DNA from: Neoceratodus forsteri
Lineage: Eukaryota; Chordata; Ceratodontiformes; Ceratodontidae
Direction of reading: 5' to 3'
Assembly (NCBI GenBank): GCA_016271365.2
Contig: JADMNL010000022.1
Location: forward strand, 219,332,501 to 219,396,500
DNA: 64,000 nt
Part shown: positions 54,322-64,000 of the stretch, piece after piece
Layout of the letters: every line of letters starts with the position of its first letter
How positions within the stretch are numbered: the stretch's first letter is position 1
Notes under the pieces: model-generated
Told to the model about the DNA's origin: nothing
Seen by the model: only the letters and a program-made list of their open reading frames with translations
Databases searched by the model: none
Position numbers and translations under genes: made by a program

Positions 54322-55290
54322 TCAAGACCTCCGTCGACTTTTCCGGTCAGTGGAAATAGAGGCATGTGTTGATTGCACTAGTTCCTGACAGGATGGGGTC
54401 AGGTTATTAAAAGCGACCCAGGAGTTCAGCCCACTATCAAATCCATACCGTTTGACTCTGTAAGTCCAGGATCCATTTGTGAACTTCTTCCTTAAGATCT
54501 TCTCGATCTGGTACACTGTGGTGTATAGTAGAGAGTCCTGAGAAGAAGAAGAAGAAGGTTGAGAAGAAGAGGAAGTCCCAGGCAAATCATCTGGTAAAAT
54601 GGAATCTGGCTGGAGAGTGTCAGGAGTGAGAAGATCTGTAGGAACTAATTACAAGTTGTCTGGAGGGATCTCAGCTTCAGAGAGGATGACAGGCTCAAGG
54701 GCAGCTTTATTTCTGGGAGGACTGGGGTCATCTGGAAGGTTGTTACTCAGGTACCCATGCTTTAATCGGTTTATATGGACTTTGTTGTATACCAGCTTGC
54801 CATCCGACTTGCGTCACAGACGAACGTGGACCGGAGGAAGCTTTTCTACAATGTAGAAGGGATCAGTCCAGGGGTGAAGCAGTTTCTAGGTGGTGCCCGG
54901 AACAAGAACAGGTCACTACAAATAAACAATGCCCCCAACAGAGAATGAAGGCTCAGTCGCCTTGGCTGTAGATATTTTTTGCATTGCCAATTTTCTCTGG
55001 CCCAACATGGTGATTGCAACACGTCAGGCAAGTTCAAACTGTTCCAGCAGAGGGATAATGAAAGAAGAAGCTGACTTAGGAACCTCTAGCAGTGAGAGAT
55101 CCCTGTCCAGTGGAGTTCTTGGGTGACGTCCATGGACTAAGAAGAATGGGGTGTATTTTGTGCTGTCGACACAAGGGTTGGTATTGTATGCAAACTGCAC
55201 AAAGGGAACAAAACGGTCCCAGGTGTCGTGAGTCTCATCCAGATACTTTGAGAATGTGCTGAGAATGGTAGACATCATTCTTTCACTGTG
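54322..55290 (-). pseudogene. Gypsy-2 integrase C-terminal part with chromodomain-like tail
   Basis: From 55290 down: the catalytic Glu region (SERMMSTILSTFSKYLDE), FAYNTNPCVDSTKYTPFFLVHG, then decayed sequence. A final open stretch (54585-54322) carries a Ser-rich linker and IEKILRKKFTNGSWTYRVKRYGF, then GLNSWVAFNNL. This pattern resembles the chromodomain of chromovirus integrases, which in that group guides insertion to marked chromatin. It ends RKSRRRS. Aromatic cage residues are only partly recognisable, so the domain call is moderate. Confidence 0.7.
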
Positions 55291-55760
55291 TCCATTGCAT
55301 TGTGGATGGTAACTTGTGGTATGTGTCTTTTTTTATGTCAAGAAGTTTGCAAGTTTCTCGGACAGTGGTGGACAGGTAGTGCCTCTGTCTGAATGTAGGT
55401 ACAGTGGGGTACCATGATGACAGATGACTGTGTTGAGAAAGGCACTTGCCACAGTGGCGGCTTTAATGTCTTTTAGGGGCATGAGTTCCAAATACTTCAT
55501 CAGGTAGTCCACAAAAACAAGGATGTATTTGTTGCCAGAGTCAGAGCATGTTGGTAAGGGCCCAAGAATGTCAGTGCTGACTCTTTGGAACGGTTCAGTG
55601 GCTACAGGCATTGGAATGATGTGTGCCTTTGTCAGTTTGGCAGGAGGCTTTCTTTGGGAGCAGGGCAGGCAGGATTTTATGAACTGGACAATGTCCCTGT
55701 TCATGTGTGGCCAGAAGAAGTGAAACCTTGTCTTTTCAAGAGTTCTGTGTATTCCCATAT
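55290..55760 (-). pseudogene. Gypsy-2 integrase zinc-binding and catalytic core
   Basis: A minus-strand open stretch: MGIHRTLEKTRFHFFWPHM with CLPCSQRK (zinc site), STDILGPLPTC (first Asp) and YLHSDRGTT (second Asp). A TAG/TAA-type stop and a frame change follow near 55333 before the Glu segment. HTTSYHPQCNGHSERM reads across the gap in another frame. Confidence 0.85.
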
Positions 55761-57163
55761 GACCTCCAGAAAGTGGAGAGAAGAACTTGAGGGATTAGAG
55801 AGGCTGGCACAACTAGCTGTACATGAGTTCTATTCGTGCGATGACCCTTGCCTTCCTTGGTCCAAATGTGAAAAAGCACACCGTCATTGAGGAAGTACTG
55901 TGAAGCAAAGAAAAGTACATCTTGGCGATGTTTCTTTTGTTGTGGTAAGGTTCCAGACTCTAAGTAGGAGATTATTTCTGTAAATTGAGTGTTAGTTCTT
56001 TGTTGCGTTTTAATGGTTGCCAGGGACAGATCAGATGTTGAGGAGATGAGAAGCTCTTCAGCTGCTTGCAGCAACTGAGGATTTGTGTGTCTCTCTGTAG
56101 AAGCGGTTGGTAGCAGCAAAGCAACTTGAGGTGCTGTAGGAGTATCCACAGGAAGCACATCCGTAGCATGGAAGGGAAGAGCTTGTAAGCAGGATTCTTC
56201 ATCTGTTGAGGAGGATGCAGAGGGATATCGTCTCTGGCTTACACCATCAGCATTTAGTGAATTTAACCTGTTCTGTATTGAATTTCAAAGTTGTAGGATT
56301 GCAGCATGGCGATCCATCAGGCAAACTTGCCTACTGGCTCCTTCATTTCGAATAACCATCTGAGGGCCGAGTAATCAATGATAGCTGTAAAGGAGGAGTA
56401 GTGAAGGTAGCAGTCAAATTTCTTTACGGCAAATACCATGGCTAGACATTCTTTTTCTGTGATGCCATAATTCTGCTCAGCTGAGGAAAGAGAGCGCCCG
56501 GCACAGGAGACAACTCATTTTGTTCCATCTTGAATTTGACAGAGCACAGTGCCCACTGCAAAGGAACTAGCATCTGAGTAGAGCTTGAAGGGGCGATCGA
56601 ACCTTGGGTAGGCCAATACTGGAGAAGAGATTAGGTTTTGTTTTAAGGTTTTAAAGGCCCCTTTGCATTCAGAAGTCTAAATATAGTCACATACCTTTTT
56701 GGTGAGGGCGTACAGTGGAGCTGTAATCTTGGCATAGTTGCAAATGAACTTTCAGTAGTAGCCAGACAAGCCCAGGAAAGCTTGAAGGTCTTTGAGATTG
56801 TTAGGCTCTGGATAGTCCTTGATTGCTGAGAGCTTGTCTGGCTCTGGAAAGATGCCTTGAGAACTAACCACATGTCCCAGGTAATGAAGTTGATGCTGTG
56901 CAAAACAACACTTTTCTGGGCGAAGATTGAGATTGGCTTATCTGAGACATTCGAACACTTCTTGGAGATGTTGGAGGTGCTCTGGCAAAGTTCTGCTGAA
57001 GACAGTCACATCATCCAGGTAAACTAGGCAAGATTTTCAAGACAAGCCATGTAGTATGGCTTCCATAATACATTGAAATGTGGCTGGACTGTTCCAAAGA
57101 CCCATAGGCAGACGTTTGAACTGAAAAAGTTTCAAGTGGCAGTGCCTAGCTGTGTATGGACGA
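55760..57163 (-). pseudogene. Gypsy-2 reverse transcriptase (C-terminal part) and RNase H
   Basis: It continues directly after DIRS-7: FQFKRLPMGLWNSPATFQ, then [10 protein letters not shown] (YLDD active site, about 57010), KCCFAQHQLHYLGHVVS, and connection region FLGLSGYY. RNase H blocks are LYSDASSFAVGTVL (about 56575), NYGITEKECLAMVFAVKKF and IIDYSALRWL. The linker to integrase has many stops; an open part 56158-55736 carries the SLATIKTQQRTNTQF segment. Several stops replace Trp or Gln codons. Confidence 0.85.
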
Positions 57164-57619
57164 GAAGAAAAAATTACTCACCTTAGTAATGTTGTTTTTT
57201 CTAATGGAGTCTTGCTATATTATGACATATGCAGTTTGTCCCAGCCTTAAAACTGCTCCGGAGGTGAAAGAGTTAACTTCCCATGCCAGGCATGGAATCT
57301 TGAGCGCGAGCTCAGTTGAAAACTCTGTCTGTTGTTCTTCAAACCCAAACTGTCAGATCTTTATGAGCAAAACTCACTAAGATTCTGTGTGGAAGCTGTA
57401 AACCTACACTAGCCAACTGGCTACTAAAATATTAACACATTTTTTGGTCCCAAAACAAAGACTCAAGTCAGGGGATCCAAAAAATAAAATAAAATAAAAT
57501 ACATACCCAAACACCCCAAAAAGAGGGGTGAAAAACACAAGGTGGGCATCACTAAGTGCCAACACTGCACTGCCCACCCACATCCCAAGAGCAGAGGTTC
57601 TAAGAGGGGCAGGCGGGGA

Positions 57620-57716
57620 GGTCATAATATAGCAAGACTCCATTAGAAGAAACAACATTACTAAGGTGAGTAATTTTTTCTTCAAACAACATGAAGTCTT
57701 GCTATATTATGACATA
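57620..57716 (-). repeat. DIRS-7 internal complementary region
   Basis: GTGAGTAATTTTTTCTTC joined to AAACAACATGAAGTC (plus-strand view): the exact circle-junction sequence of the element. Both halves also carry the B-type TCATAATATAGC. Confidence 0.9.
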
Positions 57717-57758
57717 TGCAGACTACACAGCAGTACCTCCATGGAGGAGGAACAGAAC

Positions 57759-58950
57759 CTACTTAGAAATAGGCTGTGAAGCACAACTGTGTCGAAACCA
57801 AGGCATCACTCCTAGCCTGGATGTCCAGGGAGTAATGCTTGGTGAAAGTGTGTACTGTTTTCCAGGTAGCTGCTTGACATATCTCTAAGATAGGGATGTC
57901 CCTGGAAGCAGCTAGGGACCAGCTGTACCTCTAGTAGAGTGAGCCTCAGGCCTGAAGGGGAACCTTACCAGTTTTGATAACAAAATTGGATACAAGAGAC
58001 AATCCACCTGGCAATGGATCTTTTAGTGGCAGGTTTCCTTACCAACCTCACAATAAGTGAGGAACAGTTGAAGAGTCAAACCTGTGACCCTTACTGCGCT
58101 CTATGTAGTAACTAAGGGCTCTCTTTACATCTAAACTGTGCAGCCTCCTCGCCAGAGGAAGATGGTCAGTGAAGTACACTGGAAGAGATATAGATTGATT
58201 AAGATGGAAATCTGAAACCACCTTAGGCAAGAACTTCTTGTTAGTCCTGAGGACTACCTTATCTCTGTGAAAGGAGATAAAATCAGGCTCCACTGACAAA
58301 GCTTGTAATTCACTTATGTGCCTGGCAGAAGTGATGGCTACTAGAAACACAGTTTTCCAAGTCAAGTACTTAAGCTCTGCTGAAGACAAAGGCTCAAAGG
58401 GGTTGCATTAGCTGAGCAATGCAAACATTAAGATCCCAGGCAGGAGCAGGGTCCCTGAATGGAGGGTGGTATGAAGCAATCTTTGAAAAACTTGGAGAAT
58501 ACAGGGTGAGCAGAAAGAGAAGAGGGCTTTCCTGCTGAAATAAAAGCAGAGACAGCTGCCAAATGCACTTTCAGGTAGCTGGCCTCAGCCCCAAAGTATT
58601 TAGGTGGACCATATAATCCAGGACTGTGGGCAAATCAGCAGATTCTGGGAAATACGCTAACTAGAGCACCATATGGAAAACCTTTTCCATTTAGAATTAT
58701 AAGTAGCCCTGGTGGAAGGCTTCCTAGAAGCTTTAAGATATTGAGTACACCTTGAGAAAGGTGTAGGTCAGCAAACTCTTAACTCTTCAAGAGCCAGGCC
58801 TTGAGGTTGAGGGATTTGAGATTCGGATACCAAACTCTCCCCTGGGCACAGGTTAACAGATTGTGATTTCTGGGAAGACACAGGGGAAGGTGGACTGCTA
58901 AGGACAGAAGGAGTGGATACCAGGGCTGTCTGGCCCAATCTGGAGCAATC
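57759..58950 (-). pseudogene. DIRS-7 tyrosine recombinase
   Basis: The core-binding part is fragmented between 58800 and 58390. The catalytic domain is open 58389-58048 with ITSARHISELQALSVEP (first Arg) and VVLRTNKKFLPKVVSDF. The HxxR box is altered by substitutions near 57930-57945 (CTCTAGTAGAGTGAGC, complement). The Tyr end and stop are at 57761-57759. The start overlaps the pol tail. Confidence 0.8.
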
Positions 58951-60659
58951 AGAATCATCTTGCAAGGTTGAGATCTGATTTTGACTAGCACCTTGAACAA
59001 GAGAGGGAAGGGGAAGGCATAGAGGAACTTCCCTTCCAGTCGAGAAGGAAGGCATCCAGAGGGACTGAGCCCAACACTGGGGGCCTGCAACAAAAAGTGG
59101 AAGTTGGTGATTGTCTGGGGCTGCAAAAGATCTATCTGAGGGGTGCCCCACTGGCAAATACTAACTCCAGTACTAGGGATCCAGTGACCATTCGTGATGG
59201 CCCTGGGAAATCCTGCTGAGAGCATCTGCCAGGACATTATCCTTGCCTGGGAGGTGAACTGCCATGAGGGAAGTGTTCAGGAATAAGCCAGAGACCACAA
59301 CTTCATTGCCTCGCTACACAAGGCCGAAGACCGAGTGCCCCCTTGCTTGTTGATGTACCACATTGTAGTGGTGTTGTCTGTTCTGACTTGTACCACTTTG
59401 TTCTGAACAGATGCAGAAAAAACCTGAAGTGCTAGAAACACAGCTCTGAGTTCCAACAGATTGATGTGGAGCAGAGATTCCTGATGGGACCACAATCCCT
59501 GGGTGGTGAGGTCGCCCATGTGAGTTCCCCATACCAAGAGGGACGCATCTGTAGTAAGGGTCAAGGAGTGAGATTGAGGGATGAAAGGAACCCCCTGTCT
59601 CAGATTGCTCTGATCCTGCCACCACTGCAGGGCCTGGATCAGGGTTCGAGTTACTGGGATCAATTTGGTTAGAGGATCTCTCCTTTTAGGCTCTCAAATG
59701 GTACTGAATGTCCCTCATCTGAAATCTTGCTCCATGCACTACAGCTGTGGAAGCAGCCATGTGCCCTAGGAGCTGTAGAAAGGGCCTTGCTGGTCGAGAG
59801 ACCTGCAGAGTGAAGGAGGAGGCCAGAGCCACCAGGGTCTTTACTCTTTCTAGAGGAAGGAAAACTCTGGCCTGCTTTGTGTCCAGTTCTGTGCCTATGA
59901 AGGTGAGTAGCTGAACAGGCTCTAGAACTGACTTTGGAAGATTGAGAAGAAAACCTAGAGATGTAAGCAGCTGCTGGGTAACCTGAAGGTGTAATTTGAC
60001 TTGGTCTGGAGACTGACACACTATGAGCCAGTTGTCCAGGTAAGGAAAGATGGCAATCTTTTGCCTTCTTAAGTGAGCAACTGTTACTGCCAGGCATTTT
60101 GTGAATACCCTTGGGGCAGAGGTGAGGCCGAAGGGCATTGCTCTGAAGTGGTAATGGCCTGGGGCAGTTGAATCTGAGGTACTTTCGGTGGGAGCTTCTG
60201 ATGAGAACATGGAAGTAGGCATCCTTGAGGTCCAGGGACACTAGCCAGTCCCCTGGCCTTAGGGAGGGTAAAATAACTCCCAGAGTCACCATTTTGAATT
60301 TTGGTTTTAAAAGGTGCTTGTTTAGGTATCTGAGATCCAGGATGGGCCGCCATTCTCCTGTCTTTTTTGGGGTAAGGAAGTACCTGGAGTACAGTCCTTT
60401 GCCCTGGTGTAGGGGAGGAACCCTTTCTACAGCTCTGAGAGCCAGGAGGGTTGAGACTTCTGTTTCAAGCGTGAGCCTCTAATGGATTTGCAGGTGGAAA
60501 GGATCTGGTTCTCATCTTTGGAAATTTTTTGAAGCTGAGAACCAGTCCTGACTTACTACTTCCAGGACCCACTTGTCTGATGTTAAAGACTTCCAGTCCT
60601 GGACGAAGTAAGCCAGCCTGCCCCCTACAGGTAATGGAGAATCGGCCCTGGGCATCCCA
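58779..60659 (-). pseudogene. pol: DIRS-7 pol
   Basis: Reverse transcriptase: GDWLVSLDLKDAYFHVLIR (60292 frame), then a shift near 60185; MPFGLTSAPRVFTKCLAVTV and FPYLDNWLIVCQS in 60222-59686. The YLDD active site reads YLDN, so the catalytic Asp pair is damaged. RNase H in 59663-59277: LTTDASLLVWGTHMGD, LLELRAVFLALQVF, RTDNTTTMWYINKQ; DMLSAGF replaces the DALSR block. The tail (APDWARQPWYPLLLSL) ends LNLKAWLLKS at 58779. Confidence 0.87.
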
Positions 60660-62253
60660 TCAGGGTGCCTGTTTGGCAGGGGCTTTAGGCTGAGGGGTGG
60701 GAGCAGGCCTACTTGTACCCCATCTGCCTCTCCCTCTGAAGAACCCCCTCTGGGCATAAGCTGAAGAGGAGGCCTGGGCTTGGGAAAAAGGCCTGTGAAA
60801 AGGCCTACCCCTGCCCCTGGAAAGCTGCCTCTGAGGAGTGGCTTGCCTCTCCTTGGCCTGTGCACTCCTAAAAGTGGTCCTAGACTCATCCATTTTCTTC
60901 ATGTAATTCTCTGTCTGCTCCCCAAACAGAGAATTACCCACAACAGGAAAATCCATGGCCTTAGCCTGGGTATCCTGTGACAGGCTAGTACACCTGAGCC
61001 AAGCCATTCTGCGAAAAGCCACAGATGTAGCCATGACTCTTGAAGATACATCATTAGAGTCCACTGCAGCATGGAATTGCACCTTGGATGCCTCAATACC
61101 ATCAGCAGCCACCTGCTCCAGCTCCTTGGCAAGCTGGCCAGGACCTGTTTCGCTAAAGCCATAACAGTATCCCATCTGGATTTCTGGTATCTTGCAACAT
61201 AGGCCATATAATTTGCCTGTCTGAGTCCCAAGGATGCTGCCATGTATTGTTTCTTTGCCATAGCATCAATCCTCCTGGAGTCCTTGTCCGGGGTGAAATA
61301 AGGAATATTTGCCTTATCACAGGCTGCAGCCTGCACTACCCCAACATGGCTGCATTGTTGTGAAAGGAACTCCGTATCAGAGCCTGACAATGTGTACCTC
61401 TTGTCCATTTTTTTATCCACAGGAGGTATAGTGTTAGAGCTTTTAAAGTTTTATTGTCTGTTTCCTAAAAGATTTATGTAAAGAATAGACAATCTCCTGG
61501 ACTCTGGGATATCCATCATTTCCACATAGTCAGGCTCCTCCTGTTCATCCACAGCTTCTTCCAAAGGGAGCTGGAGGTTTCAGCAACTTTTTTATAAAAC
61601 ATAAAATGAGAAGGGGACTCAGAAAGCCTAGGGGGAGACACTCCTGAAGGTCTGTCTGGGGAGATGTCCGGTTCAATGGGCACATCCAGACTTTCAAAAT
61701 CACATTCACCCTCTTCATAATCCTCCTCCCCCTCCTCCAGTTCATAAAATTCCTCTATATCATATTCTTGAACTGGTGGAACCGACCGAACCGACCGCTT
61801 ACCTGATGGTGCCGGTTCGGTCGGAACCGGGGAAAGCGACTGGACAATTTGGATCGCTTTGGCTATCTCTGCAGCGGTTGGAGAAGGAAATTTTGGCTCC
61901 ACACCTGCTGATTTTCTAGTCCTCTTTGCTGGAACTGGCTCCTCCGAGTCAGCTCTTCATTGCCGAGGAAGTCTCGCCTGGTCAGAGGGCACTCCCTCTG
62001 GTTCGGTTGGCACCGAACGGGCTGGCCATCGGGTCAGCGGACTTTTGGCTTCCTCGTTCCTGAGCCTACCAACTCTCTTATCCAGGGTAGCTGTAGGGAA
62101 ATTCTTGCAAATCTGGCAGTCTGCATTGAGGTGGTCAAACCCCAGACAGTAAACACATGTGGTGTGTGAGTCAGCCTTGGCAAAGGCTTCCCCACAGACA
62201 CTACAGTGCTGAAACCCAGTGGGCCCAGTTTTTCTTTTGGGTTTCTCAGACAT
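60660..62253 (-). pseudogene. gag: DIRS-7 gag
   Basis: It starts MSEKPKRKTGPTGFQHC at 62253 with zinc pairs CSVC, CVYC and CQIC. A shift lies near 62055 (RNEEAKSPLTRW). The middle is open 61902-61516, with acidic EEGEEDYEEGECDFE and SESPSHFMFYKKVAET. It then shifts near 61575 and is open 61420-61000 and 61175-60660 (VDSNDVSSRVMATSVAF, DTQAKAMDFPVVGNS, RGFFRGRGRWGTSRP), ending KAPAKQAP with TGA. Confidence 0.85.
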
Positions 62254-62820
62254 AATGCCAGCCTAACCAATAACTTGCCCTTTTACGGCAAATCGCCAAG
62301 CAAGACACCCTTATCGGTTCCCAACCGTGTCACGGGTCGTGGAAAACGTAATGAAATCTGTTTTTTTTAGAACCAATAAGAACCGAGAACCGCACTCTAA
62401 ATGCAATTTAATTAAGTTTAACAACAACCTGATCGGTTCAAACCGAACCGATAATAACGTTTGCAAGTTCCACACAGAGAAAATGTAAAACCTATCTATT
62501 ACTTATGATACCACAGACAGAGCTTGAACCGACCGGTTGCGGTTAAAATAAGACAAATGCAGTTTAAAAAAATGAGAAATTAGACTTTTTAACCGACAAA
62601 ATGAACTGAGCAGAAGGAGAAATCTCCGGAGCGATTGTTCAGTGAAGCGGAGTAAAGAATCTGACAGTTTGGGTTTGAAGAACAACAGACAGAGTTTTCA
62701 ACTGAGCTTGCGCTCAAGATTCCATGCCTGGCATGGAAAGTTAACTCTTTCACCTCTGGAGCAGTTCTAAGGCTGGGACAAACTGCATATGTCATAATAT
62801 AGCAAGACTTCATGTTGTTT

Positions 62821-63950
62821 GAAGCTGGATCAATGGAAACTTAATAGAACCCACTCTGAAGGTCTGGAGTGGTGAAGTAAGCAGGACATGCCGTACCAAG
62901 ACTCTCTAAAGCATCTTCGGTTGTAGGCAAGGGATGAGCATCCTGCACCGTGTATGCATTGAGTTTTCTGTAGTCTACCACGAAGCAATACCCTTTGTCC
63001 TTTTTTACCACCAGCAAGCAAGGTGCACCCCAGGGGCTTGTAGATTCTTTGACTATGTCTTGGTCAAGCATGTCTTTGATTATGTTCTCGAGGACTTGTT
63101 TCTGTCTGTGTCCTACTTTGTAGGCTCGCTGACGGATTGGATTCTGCTTGGGCTGTTCTTCGATGGTGTGTTGCAGGATATCACAGCATCTGAGTTTATC
63201 TGAACCAACAAAGACAGTTGGGTAATTCTCCAGGAATTTCAAAAGTTGTTGCTTTTCCGTTGAAGATGCTGGAAGTTTGGAAGAGGACAGTCGCTGACTG
63301 AGGGGTAACTCTGTTGAAGTTGGAGTGGTCATGATAGTACCGACAGGATTAGAGTTGGTGGAACCAGTATGAGGTTCTTGCTTGAGATGGAGCTGATCCC
63401 CTGAAGACAAGCAGACAAACTTTCCGATATTGGCACCCTTTGAAATAACCACTGGCTCATCTGTGAAGTTGCAGCATTTTTGGAAGACCGCGCTATCATG
63501 CACAGCCGATAAGGTATTTCCAGGAAGGAGACCTGACGAATACAGCACGGGGGATCCTGTGACGATGCCAACAACACCTTGTGGAAGTGGTTCACCTCGA
63601 ATCCTGGCAATCAAAACCATTTCTGACTGAGGAGGCACAGTGACTGAGTCTATAGCTGCGAGTTGCCTCTGAGGATCTAGCGACAGTTTGTTTGAGGCAA
63701 AGTCTAGGATGGCTTTGTGAGCTTTGAGAAAGTCCAGGCCAAGAATTATTGCAGGTTGAAGATCAGGCACTATGTAAAACTTGACAGTAGCTTGCTGTGA
63801 GCCAAAGTGAAGCTTGAGATGGACCATGCCTGTGATAGGTACTGTAGCTGTACTTGCTGTGATAATGTACTTTATGTTGGCTGGAGAGACATTAGGTATG
63901 TGATGAATAGCTTGGTTGTTTAGAATACTGCTGTTGATAACTGATATTTC
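62821..63950 (-). pseudogene. Gypsy-2 protease end and reverse transcriptase start
   Basis: A 372-codon minus-strand open stretch (63959-62841). The retropepsin C-terminal half shows VHLKLHFGSQQATVKF and IILGLDFLKAHKAIL, the family's ILG block. A linker follows, then reverse transcriptase start: IRQRAYKVGHRQKQVLE, IVKESTSPWGAPCLLVVKK, CFVVDYRKLNAYTV and PDLQSGFY, ending in TAA where Gln is expected. DIRS-7 follows at 62820. It is upstream of 57163 in the element. The protease Asp motif lies beyond the DIRS-8 insertion at 63951. Confidence 0.87.
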
Positions 63951-64000
63951 AAACAACATGAAGTCTTGCTATATTATGACTAATGCAGTTTGTCCCACCA
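63951..64000 (+). mobile_element. DIRS-8: left end of another DIRS element (window edge)
   Basis: AAACAACATGAAGTCTTGC, then ATATTATGAC (subfamily B), follows host TTC 63948-63950. Only 50 bases are in view. It sits in Gypsy-2, a second DIRS hit in that element's pol half. Confidence 0.9.

Larger units (their letters stand above)
57164..62820 (-). mobile_element. DIRS-7: full-length DIRS (subfamily B), minus strand
   Basis: The right end GAAGAAAAAATTACTC (complement) starts at 57164 and the left end is at 62820, followed by GAA (TTC on the element strand). Gag 62253-60660, pol 60659-58779, recombinase to 57759, internal complementary region 57620-57716, leader with CGGTT motifs 62270-62640, left repeat to 62820. 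It is inserted in the Gypsy-2 reverse transcriptase in the same direction. A short AAAAT microsatellite lies at 57481-57502 in the spacer. Confidence 0.92.
48224..63950 (-). mobile_element. Gypsy-2: Ty3/Gypsy element with chromodomain-like tail, split by DIRS-6 and DIRS-7
   Basis: Minus-strand parts in element order: protease end and start of reverse transcriptase (63950-62821), DIRS-7, rest of reverse transcriptase, RNase H and integrase with C-terminal tail (57163-54322), 3' untranslated region (54321-53768), DIRS-6, then a proposed 3' LTR (48465-about 48224). The order protease-RT-RNase H-integrase is the standard Ty3/Gypsy order, unlike Gypsy-1. DIRS-8 cuts the protease at 63951 and the 5' part lies outside the window. 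Confidence 0.85.

Noticed and set aside
1..64000. tRNA, rRNA, snRNA genes and bacterial features
   Set aside because: No cloverleaf with A and B boxes, no rRNA-like block and no operon organisation were seen. The only tRNA-like sequence is the 18-base primer site complement.

Overview
This window is vertebrate nuclear DNA made almost entirely of transposable elements. I found no convincing host gene, no structural RNA gene and no CRISPR array. The mix is vertebrate-type DIRS tyrosine-recombinase retrotransposons, two different Ty3/Gypsy elements, a CR1-like LINE, an L1-like ORF1 remnant and two copies of a large LTR element with an unrecognised gene. This suggests a non-mammalian tetrapod with a large genome. 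An amphibian such as a caecilian would fit, but that is inference from element content only.

Layout. 1-8130: fold-back repeats with matching ends, split by LTR element 'alpha' copy 1 (838-7835, plus strand). 8410-10100: CR1-like LINE, minus strand. 10225-10653: decayed LINE reverse-transcriptase fragment, with a truncated inverted DIRS end (DIRS-0, 10654-11462) inside it. 11465-13092: truncated DIRS-1. 13093-28136: a Ty3/Gypsy element on the minus strand (Gypsy-1, SCAN-like Gag) cut by DIRS-2 (13830-19450) and DIRS-3 (20968-26619). 28137-39557: DIRS-4, with DIRS-5 (32357-38008) inside its recombinase gene. 39558-40732: L1-like ORF1 remnant. 40733-47800: alpha copy 2, minus strand, with a 4-bp target duplication. 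48224-63950: a second Ty3/Gypsy element on the minus strand (Gypsy-2, chromodomain-like tail) cut by DIRS-6 (48469-53767) and DIRS-7 (57164-62820, minus). 63951-64000: the first 50 bases of DIRS-8.

How the pieces work. DIRS elements carry gag, pol (reverse transcriptase, RNase H and a methyltransferase-like region) and an overlapping tyrosine recombinase. They have inverted terminal repeats, and an internal complementary region that is the complement of the two joined ends and is thought to template circle closure. Every 5' junction here reads TTC before the element, and at several sites an empty site with a single TTC restores the frame of the interrupted gene. All copies carry stops or frameshifts, so none looks fully autonomous as read.

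The least familiar item is element alpha: about 7 kb, 1.5-kb LTRs, a tRNA-Thr-like primer site and no gag, pol or env that I can find. Its middle looks like a self-contained gene: octamer, CCAAT and GC boxes at conserved spacing, a 5' splice donor, a coding exon of about 400 codons with a CxxC-x11-HCxxC motif and an acidic middle, and a downstream exon encoding a basic cluster. Both copies keep this layout and both have broken frames.
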